DNA from: Luteimicrobium album
GTDB taxonomy: Bacteria > Actinomycetota > Actinomycetes > Actinomycetales > Cellulomonadaceae
Direction of reading: 5' to 3'
NCBI RefSeq assembly: GCF_030161555.1
Contig: NZ_BSUK01000001.1
Span: 1,798,001 to 1,862,000 of the forward strand
DNA: 64,000 nt
The first letter of the stretch is position 1. Each line of letters starts with the position of its first letter. The notes beneath the pieces are model-generated. The model did no database searches and had not been told where the DNA came from. It worked only from the letters and a program-made list of their open reading frames with translations. This document shows, piece by piece, positions 46,996 to 55,250 of the stretch. The translations under genes were made by a program, and so were the position numbers.

Positions 46996-47021
46996 ATAGT
47001 GGTCGAGATAGTGACCACTAT
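46996..47021 (-). promoter_or_regulatory. Operator of the hipBA module
   Basis: ATAGTGGTC at 46996-47004 and GACCACTAT at 47013-47021, perfect 9-bp arms 8 bp apart, in an AT-rich stretch just upstream of hipB. This is the expected site for autorepression. Confidence 0.7.
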
Positions 47022-47075
47022 AGGGGTTAAGGGTCGCTATGGCGCTCTTTAAGAAGAGGGAGTCGCAGGTACGCG

Positions 47076-48526
47076 TCAGCGTCCGGCGGCGCGGGTCCCG
47101 TCCACCGCTGCCCGCGCCTGCTCGACGACGGCCGCCAGCCCCGTCCCCGCGACCCACGCCCCGACGACGGCGAGCCCGGGCAGGCGGTGGACGGCGTCGT
47201 CGGCGGTGGCGCGGTCCGCCGGGCGGGCGGGCGCGAGGGCGTCGGGCCAGTGCGTGTCGAGGTGGTCGAGCACCTGCGAGGGGTCGAGCGGGACGCCGAG
47301 CAGCCGGGATGCGTCGGCGACCGCTTCGTCGACGGTCGGCGGGACGGTCGGCTCGGGGTCGCCCGCGCGCCCGTAGGAGAGCCGGACCACGTGCACGCCG
47401 TCGGGGAGCTGCGCCCGCAGCCACGGCCACTTGGCGCTCGCGTGCGTGAGGCCCTTGGCGCGGACGTCCGCGCCGGGGGCGACGAGGACGCCGGTGCCGC
47501 GGGGCGCGATGTCGAGCACGGGGGCGCGCAGGACGAGCGTGATGAGCCGCACGTCCGACCCGCCCCGCGCCGTGTCAGAACCACGATCCCGGAGAGGTGA
47601 ACCAGGCTCTGACAGGTCCTCGAGGAACGGAGTGAGGAGCCCGAGTGCGGGGGTGCGGGGGAGCGCGACGACGACGCGCGGCGCCTCGGCGGTGACAGCC
47701 CCCGCGCCGGTGGTGCCGGTGACGCGCCAGAGCCCGCCGTCGTGCTCGAGCCCGTCGACGTGGATGCCGAACCGGAGCTCGCCACCCGCGTCACGGACGG
47801 CGTCGGCGAGCGCCTCGACGAGGCGGTGCATGCCGCCGTCGATCCCCGCGACCGCCGAGCCGGGCTTGGCGTTCCCCGGCCGGGGGCGTCGGCGAGCGTC
47901 GACGCGGCGCGCAGCAGCGAGCCCGTCTTCTCGTACGCGGCGACGAGCTGCGGCGCGACGGCACGCGGGTCGAGCGTCGCGGGGTCGGCCGAGTGGATGC
48001 CGCCCGCGACGGGTGCGACGAGCCGTTCCAGGACGGTCGGGCCGAGGCGCTGCGTGACCCACTCCGCCAGCGAGTCGGGGACGGGCGTGCGCGCCATCCC
48101 GAGGTCCCACCACGCGCGCAGGGCGCCGCCGAGCCCGAGGACGCGGCGCACGTCGGGCGCCCACGGGGTCGTCGGGATGCCGAGGGTCGCGGTGCGGGGG
48201 AGCGGGAGCGCACGGGCCGGGTCGTCCTCGGTGCCGGCACCGGCGTACGCCCAGGCGCCACGCGGGTCGGGGTCGACGACGGCGAGCCCGAGCTCGCGCG
48301 CGAGGTCGCCGACCGCGGGGGTGCGGGTCGCGAACGACTCGGCACCGACATCGACATCGACGGTGCGCCCGTCGCCCACGGCGATCGTCGCGCCGGCGAC
48401 CGTCCCGCCCGGGCGGGCTGCGCCGTCGAGCACGAGCACGCGCGCCCCGCCCCGCGCGAGGTCGTACGCGGCCACCAGCCCCGCGACGCCCGCCCCGAGC
48501 ACGACGGCGTCCCACCGCTCAGCCAT
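47076..48526 (-). CDS. hemG: Protoporphyrinogen/coproporphyrinogen III oxidase (HemY/CgoX type), frame broken once
   Basis: About 483 residues of FAD enzyme. It has the N-terminal AVVLGAGVAGLVAAYDLARG, PVAGGIHSADPATLDPRA, GIDGGMHRLVEALADAVR and the C-terminal GLAVVGAWVAGTGLAAVVEQ. In actinobacteria this family oxidises coproporphyrinogen III, and partners ChdC/HemQ and CpfC/HemH finish heme; neither is in the window. The frame breaks at CCCC 47874-47877; one more base gives APGRGNAKPGSAVAGIDGG. Residues encoded at 47573-47614 (SEPGSPLRDRGSDT) are a palindromic insert shared with hemD. It follows hemE on the same strand. Confidence 0.92.
47573..47614. repeat. 42-bp palindromic element inserted in frame in hemG
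   Basis: Starts TGTCAGAACC and ends GGCTCTGACA. It is 35 of 42 identical to the hemD copy at 42801-42842, in the same orientation and the same reading frame. Confidence 0.8.
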
Positions 48527-48544
48527 TCCCGCGCCCCCGCTCTC

Positions 48545-48577
48545 CCGCGAAGTAGTACGGCGGCCGTACTACTTCGC
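48545..48577. terminator. 33-bp perfect palindrome between hemE and hemG
   Basis: Arms CGCGAAGTAGTACGG (48545-48559) and its exact complement (48563-48577) with a 3-base centre, in the 73-bp gap between hemE and hemG. It could be an intra-operon attenuator, an operator or a repeat element. It has the same 15-3-15 build as 33616-33648 but another sequence. Confidence 0.45.
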
Positions 48578-48599
48578 GCAGGGTGGGGGGCAGCGGGGG

Positions 48600-49696
48600 T
48601 CACAGGGAGTGGACCAGCTCGACGACGCGCGTCAGGACGGTCGGGTCCGTCGTCGGCGGGACCCCGTGCCCCAGGTTCACGACGTGCGCGGGCGCGTACC
48701 TCCCCGCTCGACGACGTCGCGCACGTGCTCCTCGAGCACCTCCCACGGAGCGAACAGGAGGGCGGGGTCGATGTTGCCCTGGAGCGGCGTCGTGCCGCCG
48801 AGCAGCTTCGCGGCCTCGTCGAGGGGGTGCGGTAGTCGACGCCGATCGCTCCCGCACCCGCGTGGCGCATCGCCTCGAGCAGGTGCCCGGTTCCCGTGCC
48901 GAAGTGCACGAGGGGGACGCCGGGCGCGTCAGCGCCGGTACCGACGGTCAGGTCGGTGACGTGCGTGAGCGCCCGCGACGACGCGGGCAGCGCGTAGCGC
49001 GAGTAGTCGTCGAGCGACAGCGCGCCGGCCCACGAGTCGAAGAGCTGCCCGGCGCTCGCGCCCGCGAGGACCTGCGCGCGCAGGAACGTCCCCGTGATGT
49101 CGGCAGCCCACTCGACGAGCCGGAACCACGTCCCCGGGTCGGCGTGCATGAGGGTCCGCGCGGCGAGGTGGTCGCGCGACGGCCGGCCCTCGACGAGGTA
49201 CGCGGCGAGCGTGAACGGTGCCCCGGCGAACCCGATGAGAGGAATCTCACGCAGCTCCGAGACGGTCAGCTCGACCCCTCGCGCACCGGGGCGAGCGCCT
49301 CCCAGGTGAGCTCGTGCTCGACCAGCCGGGCGACGTCGTCGGCGGTGCGGTAGGGCCGGTCCATGACCGGGCCGACGCCCGGCTGGATCTCCACCCCCAC
49401 CCCGGCGAGGAGCAGCGGCACGACGATGTCCGAGTAGAAGACGGCCGCGTCGACGCCGTGCCGGCGCACCGGCTGCAGCGTGATCTCGCTGCTCAGGCCG
49501 GGGTTCAGGCAGGACTCGAGCATCGTCGTGCCCTCGCGTGCGGCCTTGTACTCGGGCAGCGAACGGCCGGCCTGGCGCATGAACCAGACGGGCAGCACGT
49601 CGGGCCGGTCACCGCGCAGCGCGCGCACGAGGGCGCCTCGCTGGTGCGTGAAGAGGCGAGCGGGTGCGCGTCGGGAAGGGGCTTGCCGGGGGTCAC
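48600..49696 (-). CDS. hemE: Uroporphyrinogen decarboxylase, frame broken four times
   Basis: About 366 residues; removes four carboxyl groups from uroporphyrinogen III. The signature [15 protein letters not shown], the [13 protein letters not shown] strand, [16 protein letters not shown] and LNLGHGV-type [14 protein letters not shown] are all present. The frame breaks near 49652-49656, at CCCC 49275-49278, GGGGG 48823-48827 and CCCC 48702-48705. One base at each restores a full-length enzyme with every motif in order. Four defects in one essential gene strongly suggest sequencing error. The GTG at 49694-49696 is divergent from hemA across an inverted repeat. Confidence 0.93.
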
Positions 49697-49697
49697 C

Positions 49698-49739
49698 CTT
49701 CGATTGTGCCGCGACGGGGCCGCGGTGCTTCAATCGAAG
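49698..49739. promoter_or_regulatory. Inverted repeat shared by the divergent hemE and hemA promoters
   Basis: CTTCGATTG at 49698-49706 and CAATCGAAG at 49731-49739 are perfect complements, one beside each start codon, in a 47-bp gap. This suggests common control of both heme genes. Confidence 0.55.
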
Positions 49740-49743
49740 CACT

Positions 49744-51036
49744 GTGCCTCTGCTCTCCTTCACCGCCAGTCATCACGACCTCGACCTGGAGACGCTGGAG
49801 CGCCTCTCGTCGGGCGCCCACCGTGTCGTCGAGTCGGATCTGGTGCGGTGCGACCCCATCAGCGGTGCCGTCGTGCTCGCGACGTGCAACCGCTTCGAGG
49901 TGTACGTGGACGTCGCCGAGCAGGCCGACGGCGGTCCGGTCAACGGGCTGGCCCGCGAGCACGCGGCGCGCGAGGTCGCCCGGGTCGTGGCGTCGTCGTC
50001 GGCGCTGACGTCGGACGAGGCCCTCGCCGCCCTCACCGTCCGCGCGGACGAGGACGTCGCCCGCCACCTGTTCGCCGTCGCGTCCGGCCTGGACTCGATG
50101 GTCGTGGGGGAGCGACAGATCGCCGGCCAGGTGAAGCGGGCCCTCGAGGCGTCGCGCCCCGCGGGCACGACGACGGCGCCCCTCGAGCGGCTCTTCCAGG
50201 CCGCGGCGCGCGCGTCCAAGCGCGTGAGCAACGAGACGGCGCTGAGCGCGGCCGGGCGTTCGCTCGTCTCGCTCGGGCTGGACCTCGCGGGCGCCGACCT
50301 CCCGCCGTGGTCGCAGGTCCGGACCCTGCTCGTCGGCACCGGCTCGTACGCGGGCGCGAGCTTCGCCGCCCTGCGTGCCCGCGGCGTCACCGACGTGCGC
50401 GTGTTCTCCCGGTCCGGCCGGGCGGACGCGTTCGTGGCTTCGCACGACGCCGACGACGTGGACGTCAGGCCCGCCGCCGACCTCCTCGTCGAGCTCGAGG
50501 ACGTGGACCTCGTCGTCGCGTGCTCGGGCGGCGGCCGCGTGGGCGACCCGACGGCGTCCCTGAGGCCCGCGCTCGACGCCGCCCACGTGCTCGGCGCCCG
50601 CGCCCGCGCCGCGAAGGCCGCGGGCGACGACGCGACGACCCGCCCGCTCGTCGTCCTCGACCTCGCGCTCACCCGGGACGTCGCGCCGCAGGTCGCCGAT
50701 GTCGACGGCGTCCTGCTCTACGACCTCGCCGCGCTGCAGGCGCGCGCCCCGCACGTCTCCGGGGCCGCCGTCGCGGAGGCCGCGGCGATCGTCGACCACG
50801 CCGCCGAGCACTTCGTGCAGGGCGAGGGCTACCGGGCGTCCGACGCGCGCGTCGTCGACCTCGTGCGCGCGGCGGACGCGGAGATCGATCGGCTCGTGGC
50901 CCAGCGCCTCGCGGAGGCGGCCGCGGAGGGCGTCGAGGTGGACGCGGAGGAGGTCGAGCTCGCCGCACGCCGCGAGGTGCGGGCCCGCCTGCACCGCGAC
51001 ATCGTGTCGCTGCGGTCGGCCGCGTCGTCGTCGTGA
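49744..51036 (+). CDS. hemA: Glutamyl-tRNA reductase
   Basis: A 430-residue enzyme that reduces glutamyl-tRNA to glutamate 1-semialdehyde with NADPH, the first and usually controlled step of the C5 heme route. The catalytic Cys48 is in [13 protein letters not shown], the substrate loop is [20 protein letters not shown], and the NADPH domain begins [21 protein letters not shown]. The GTG at 49744 is 47 bp from the hemE start. It overlaps the next gene (GTGA). The frame is intact. Confidence 0.95.
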   Translation: MPLLSFTASHHDLDLETLERLSSGAHRVVESDLVRCDPISGAVVLATCNRFEVYVDVAEQADGGPVNGLAREHAAREVARVVASSSALTSDEALAALTVRADEDVARHLFAVASGLDSMVVGERQIAGQVKRALEASRPAGTTTAPLERLFQAAARASKRVSNETALSAAGRSLVSLGLDLAGADLPPWSQVRTLLVGTGSYAGASFAALRARGVTDVRVFSRSGRADAFVASHDADDVDVRPAADLLVELEDVDLVVACSGGGRVGDPTASLRPALDAAHVLGARARAAKAAGDDATTRPLVVLDLALTRDVAPQVADVDGVLLYDLAALQARAPHVSGAAVAEAAAIVDHAAEHFVQGEGYRASDARVVDLVRAADAEIDRLVAQRLAEAAAEGVEVDAEEVELAARREVRARLHRDIVSLRSAASSS

Positions 51037-51368
51037 TCTACCACTTCTGCCCGGCGGCGGCGTGGGACCCCACGGCTGCCGCCTACGTCCCCGCGGGCTT
51101 CGAGGCCGACGGCTTCGTCCACCTCTCCGACCGCGGCACGGTCCACATCCCCGCGAACGCGCTGCACCGTGGCGCCCGCGACCTGCTGCTCCTCACGGTC
51201 GACCCGGCCCTCGTCGACGCGCCCCTGCGCTGGGAGCCGGGTGACCCGGCCGACCCGGCCGCCGCCTGGTTCCCGCACCTGTACGGCCCGCTGCCGGTGC
51301 GCGCCGTCGTCCGTGCGGACCCGTGGCTGCCCGGGCCGGACGGCGCGTTCGCCCCGCCGCCCGGGTGA
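51033..51368 (+). CDS. DUF952 family protein
   Basis: A 111-residue protein starting [20 protein letters not shown] and continuing EADGFVHLSDRG, the DUF952 signature. The GTG at 51033 overlaps the hemA stop (GTGA), so it is made with hemA. Family members are small, soluble and of unknown function, with a fold related to Arg-processing or ADP-ribosyl-like enzymes. Coupling to hemA may be only positional. Confidence 0.85.
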   Translation: MIYHFCPAAAWDPTAAAYVPAGFEADGFVHLSDRGTVHIPANALHRGARDLLLLTVDPALVDAPLRWEPGDPADPAAAWFPHLYGPLPVRAVVRADPWLPGPDGAFAPPPG

Positions 51369-51510
51369 CGCGGTCGGTCTGACACCCCGCCCGGGAGGTA
51401 TCGCGATCTGTGTCGGGCGTGGTTAGTGTGGTCCCCGGTCCGCGCCGCGGGCCGCGGGGGCGATCCATCAGGGGCAGAACAGGGTTCGACGGGGAACCCG
51501 AGGAGGACCG

Positions 51511-51762
51511 ATGACCGCTCCGGACGGCGTGCCGCACCCTTCCCCGCGCCTGGACGCGGCGCTCGCCGCGCGCGGCACGGACGCGGACCTGTCGGGGCTC
51601 CTGCCCTCGGCGTCGGTGCAGCTCGCCGCCCGCCGGCGCCTGGACCCCCTCGACCTTCCTCCGGCCCCGACGACGACGTCCGTCGGCCGCGTGCTCGGCC
51701 GCGGCGCCGCGCGGGCGTGCTTCGGCGCGGTGGACGCCGTCCGCCGTCGTCGGTACCGCTGA
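51511..51762 (+). CDS. Hypothetical 83-residue protein
   Basis: A small soluble protein with no recognised family. It has Pro-rich ends and an Ala/Arg-rich C-terminus (GRGAARACFGAVDAVRRRRYR). The ATG follows GAGGACCG, a fair ribosome site. It stands alone between DUF952 and the antiporter. Codon use is like its neighbours, so I think it is real, but it might be only the remnant of a longer gene. Confidence 0.55.
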   Translation: MTAPDGVPHPSPRLDAALAARGTDADLSGLLPSASVQLAARRRLDPLDLPPAPTTTSVGRVLGRGAARACFGAVDAVRRRRYR

Positions 51763-51799
51763 GGTCGCCGCCGGGTCGTGGTGCTGCCAGTCTGACCGG

Positions 51800-53472
51800 G
51801 TGACCGAGCTCCTCGTCGTCATCGTCAGCGGCCTTCTCGTCATCGCCGCCGCGACCGTCTACGGCCCGCGCCTGGGGGTCGCAGCACCCCTCGTCCTGGT
51901 CGCGGTCGGGGTCGCCGCAAGCTTCCTGCCCGCGTTCGGCTCCGCCCGGATCGAGCCGGAGTGGATTCTCGAGGGAGTGCTGCCCCCGCTGCTCTACTCG
52001 TCCGCGGTGTCGATGCCGACCATGAACTTCCGGCGCGAGTTCGGGGCGATCAGTGGCCTGTCGGTCGTGCTCGTGGTGGCGAGCTCGCTCGTGCTCGGCC
52101 TGTTCTTCGCGCTCGTGATCCCCGGGATCGGGTTCGCGTGGGGCGTCGCGCTCGGCGCGATCGTCAGCCCCACGGACGCGGTGGCGACGTCGATCATCAA
52201 ACAGACGTCGGTGTCCAAACGGGTCGTGGCGATGCTCGACGGCGAGAGCCTCCTCAACGACGCCACGGCGCTCGTGATCCTGCGCACCGCGATCGTCGCG
52301 ACGTCGGCGTCCTTCTCGTTCTGGGGCGCCCTCGGGACGTTCGCGTACTCGGTGGTCGTGGCGGTCGCCGTCGGGGGCGTGGTCGGGTGGCTGAACCTCG
52401 TGGTCCGTCGGCGGGTGACCGACGCGACCGTCAACACGGTGATCTCCTTCACGGTGCCGTTCATCGCAGCCGTGCCGGCGGAGGCGCTCGGCGCGTCCGG
52501 CCTCGTGGCGGCCGTCGTGGCGGGTCTGATGACCGGGATCCGGGCACCGCGACTGCTGTCGCCGGAGAACCGGCTGTCCGACTCGCAGAACTGGCGGACG
52601 GTCGAGCTCGTCCTCGAGGGGGCCGTGTTCCTGACGATGGGCGTGCAGCTCAAGGAGGTCGTCGAGCACGTCGAGCGGGACCACGCCGGGGTGGGGACGG
52701 CGGTGCTCGTCGCGCTCGGAGCGCTCGCGATCACGGTCCTGGTGCGGGCGGTCTACGTCTCGTCCCTGCTCGTCAGCCTGGGGCGGCGCGCCCGGCGGCG
52801 CGAGAAGCTGCAGCCTCGGCTCGTCGAGATGCAGGAGAAGATGACGACGCCCGAGGGCAAGCAGGAGATCCTGGAGCGGGCGAGCGCGCGTCCCGGGCGC
52901 CGTCCCTCGGAGAGCGACCTCGACCGCTTCGCGGTCCGGATCACGCGCGGCCTCGCCGACGTCGAGTACTTCCTACGCGAGCCGCTCGGGTGGCGCGAGG
53001 GCACGGCGGTCGTGTGGGCGGGCATGCGCGGTGCCGTCACGGTGGCGGCCGCGCAGACGCTCCCGGACGACACGCCGCAGCGCTCGGTCCTCGTGCTCGT
53101 CGCGTACACCGTTGCGGCGCTGTCGCTCCTCGTCCAGGGCGGCACGATCGGCCCGCTGCTCCGGCGGCTCGCGCCCCCGGTGGACGAGGCGGCGGCCGCC
53201 GAACGGTCGAGCGCCGAGCGGACGCGGCTGTTCGAGATCCTGCGGTCCAGCTCGGCGGGCGTCGAGGAGCCCCGGCGCGTGAGGGGGAACCGCGGTCCGA
53301 GCAGTTCGCGGAGCAGAAGAACTACCGGCTCGGGGTGATCGCGGCGCAGCGGGCGGCGCTGCTCGATGCCCGGGACAACGGCACGTTCGACGCCGACCTG
53401 CTCGAGGACGCGCTCTCCAACCTCGACGCCGACGAGATCGCGATCGACCTCCGGGGTCGGCTCGCGGGCTGA
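51800..53472 (+). CDS. Cation/proton antiporter, CPA1 family, frame broken near the C-terminus
   Basis: About 557 residues with some 12 membrane helices and the CPA1 motifs: LGAIVSPTDAVATSIIKQ, then LDGESLLNDATALVILRT, and AVVWAGMRGAVTVAAAQ. It should exchange Na+ or K+ for H+ for pH and salt balance. A cytosolic tail follows. The frame breaks at CCCC 53270-53273; one more C gives EEPPAREGEPRSEQFAEQK, and the protein ends LDADEIAIDLRGRLAG. The GTG at 51800 has CAGTCT six bases upstream, so it is probably leaderless. Confidence 0.9.
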
Positions 53473-53516
53473 CGGCGCGTCGACTCACCCAGGGACCACG
53501 TCCCTGGACACGTTGT

Positions 53517-53676
53517 GAGGATCGCGGGCGCCCCGCGCCGGGTCGTAGCCGCACCAGTCACCACAGCTCCGCGCCAGGACCCCCGACGCCCGGGTCGGTG
53601 GCGACCTTCCGGGCTGTATGTCCGACTCGTGTCCAGCGTGGGCGCGGCGTTGTGGTGGCTGGTGCGGCTACGCGGA
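53517..53676. repeat. Dispersed intergenic element with 23-bp terminal inverted repeats, copy 2 (inverted)
   Basis: Reverse-complement relative of 3521-3681. The end repeats 53545-53567 and 53649-53671 pair at 21 of 23 positions. The flank GGCGCCCCGCGCC is shared too. It lies in the 450-bp gap after the antiporter gene. Confidence 0.8.
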
Positions 53677-53849
53677 CGAACGGACGACCTCGAAGCCGAG
53701 TGTCGATCGACGAACACGGCGCGCACCGCACGCACGACGCAGTCCGAGTCGCCCGGCATGTCCTCGACGGTGCAATGCACCCCGACGAGTCCACCCGCGC
53801 ACAGGGCCTGGTCCCGGTAACGGTCGTTCCGAGGCACCCGCTCATGCCC
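53677..53849. other. Gene-free stretch upstream of the TetX-like gene
   Basis: No gene, repeat or RNA is recognised here. A short minus-strand frame is open but has no family resemblance or start signal. The regulator expected for the twin operators downstream is not encoded. Confidence 0.4.
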
Positions 53850-53898
53850 TTGACATTGCTGGAACAGCGTTCCACCATGGAAATGGAACAACGTTCCA
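53850..53898 (+). promoter_or_regulatory. TTGACA promoter with two TetR-type operators
   Basis: A consensus -35 TTGACA at 53850-53855, then TGGAACAGCGTTCCA (53860-53874) and TGGAACAACGTTCCA (53884-53898), two 15-bp palindromes 24 bp apart. The first covers the promoter spacer and the second the likely start site, so a TetR-type repressor would shut it tightly. Confidence 0.75.
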
Positions 53899-53922
53899 GA
53901 GTCTCTGTCGGAAGGAACCATC

Positions 53923-55125
53923 ATGACGACACCCGTCACCATCGTCGGCGCAGGCCTGGGCGGCCTGACCCTCGCCCGCGTCCTGCACGTCCACGGCATC
54001 CCCGCGACGGTCTACGAGGCCGCGCCGTCGGCCGACGCCCGCACCCAGGGCGGCCAGATCGACATCCACCCGCACAACGGCCAGGTCGCTCTCGAGGCCG
54101 CCGGGCTGACCGAGGCGTTCCACGCGATCATCCACGCCGGCGCCGAGGCGATGTCGATCCGCGACGCCCAGGGCGTCCTGCTCCTCGACCTGCCCGACGA
54201 CGGCACGAGCAACCGGCCCGAGGTCCTGCGCGGCGACCTGCGCCGGGTCCTGCTCGACTCGCTCCCCGAGGGCACCGTCCGGTGGGGTCGCAAAGTCGCG
54301 GGCGTCCGCGCGCTGGGCGACGGGCGTCACGAGCTGACCTTCACCGACGGCGAGGTCGTGACCACCGGCCTCCTGGTCGGCGCCGACGGCGCGTGGTCGA
54401 AGGTCCGCCCGCTCGTCTCGGGCGCCCGGCCCGAGTACAGCGGTTACACGTTCGTCGAGACGTACCTGCGCGACGTCGACACCCGTCACCCGCGCACCGC
54501 GGAGATCGTGGGAGCCGGGGCGATGTCGGCGCTCGCGCCGGGCCAGGGCATCGTGGCGCACCGGGAGGCCGGGGGCGTCCTGCACACCTACGTCGAGCTC
54601 GCGCGCCCGCTGGCCTGGGTCGACGCGATCGACTTCGACGACGCGGCGGCCGCGACCGCGCGCGTCGCCGCCGAGTTCGAGGGCTGGGCGCCCGAGCTCA
54701 CGGCGCTGATCACGGACGGCGAGACCGCCCCGGTCGCGCGCAGGATCCACGGCCTGCCCGGCGACCACCGCTGGGACCACGTCCCGGGGGTCACCCTGAT
54801 CGGGGACGCCGCGCACCTCATGCCCCCGTCGGGCGAGGGCGCCAACCTCGCGATGCTCGACGCCGCCGAGCTTGCCCAGGCCGTCGCCGCCCACCCGGAC
54901 GACGTCGAGGCCGCGATCGCGGCGTTCGAGGAGGCCATGTTCGCGCGGAGCGCGGCCGAGGCCGTCGACGCACGCGAGCTCCTCGACCTGTGCCTCGGCG
55001 ACCGGGCGCCGGAGAGCTTCGTCGAGTTCTTCGGCGCCGCCGGCCAGGGGTCGGGCCGGACGTGGAGTGAGCGTGGTCGGTCGACGGCCCGGTCACGCTC
55101 CCTCTCCGGCGGGCCGGGTCCCTGA
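53923..55125 (+). CDS. FAD-dependent monooxygenase, TetX-like
   Basis: A 400-residue class A flavin monooxygenase. FAD motifs are GAGLGG at 9-14, the middle LLVGADGAWSKVRPLV (DG motif) and GDAAHLMPPSGEGANLAMLDA (GD motif). Features also found in TetX tetracycline-inactivating enzymes are GGQIDIHPHNGQ and NRPEVLRGDLRRVLLDSL. Drug inactivation is therefore possible, but many anthraquinone- and aromatic-hydroxylating enzymes look alike. The ATG follows GGAAGGAACC. A TTGACA promoter with twin operators lies upstream. The last 25 residues (ERGRSTARSRSLSGG) look unrelated and might reflect a frame slip. Confidence 0.85.
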   Translation: MTTPVTIVGAGLGGLTLARVLHVHGIPATVYEAAPSADARTQGGQIDIHPHNGQVALEAAGLTEAFHAIIHAGAEAMSIRDAQGVLLLDLPDDGTSNRPEVLRGDLRRVLLDSLPEGTVRWGRKVAGVRALGDGRHELTFTDGEVVTTGLLVGADGAWSKVRPLVSGARPEYSGYTFVETYLRDVDTRHPRTAEIVGAGAMSALAPGQGIVAHREAGGVLHTYVELARPLAWVDAIDFDDAAAATARVAAEFEGWAPELTALITDGETAPVARRIHGLPGDHRWDHVPGVTLIGDAAHLMPPSGEGANLAMLDAAELAQAVAAHPDDVEAAIAAFEEAMFARSAAEAVDARELLDLCLGDRAPESFVEFFGAAGQGSGRTWSERGRSTARSRSLSGGPGP

Positions 55126-55250
55126 CCTGCGGTGACGCGCTCAGCGCGCGCGGAACCGGTTCTCTCGGGATATCTTGCGAAGGCTTGTGAAGGACCCGTG
55201 GAGACGGGTCCGGGAACAGCGCCACAGGGGTCCTGAGGGGAGGCACGACC

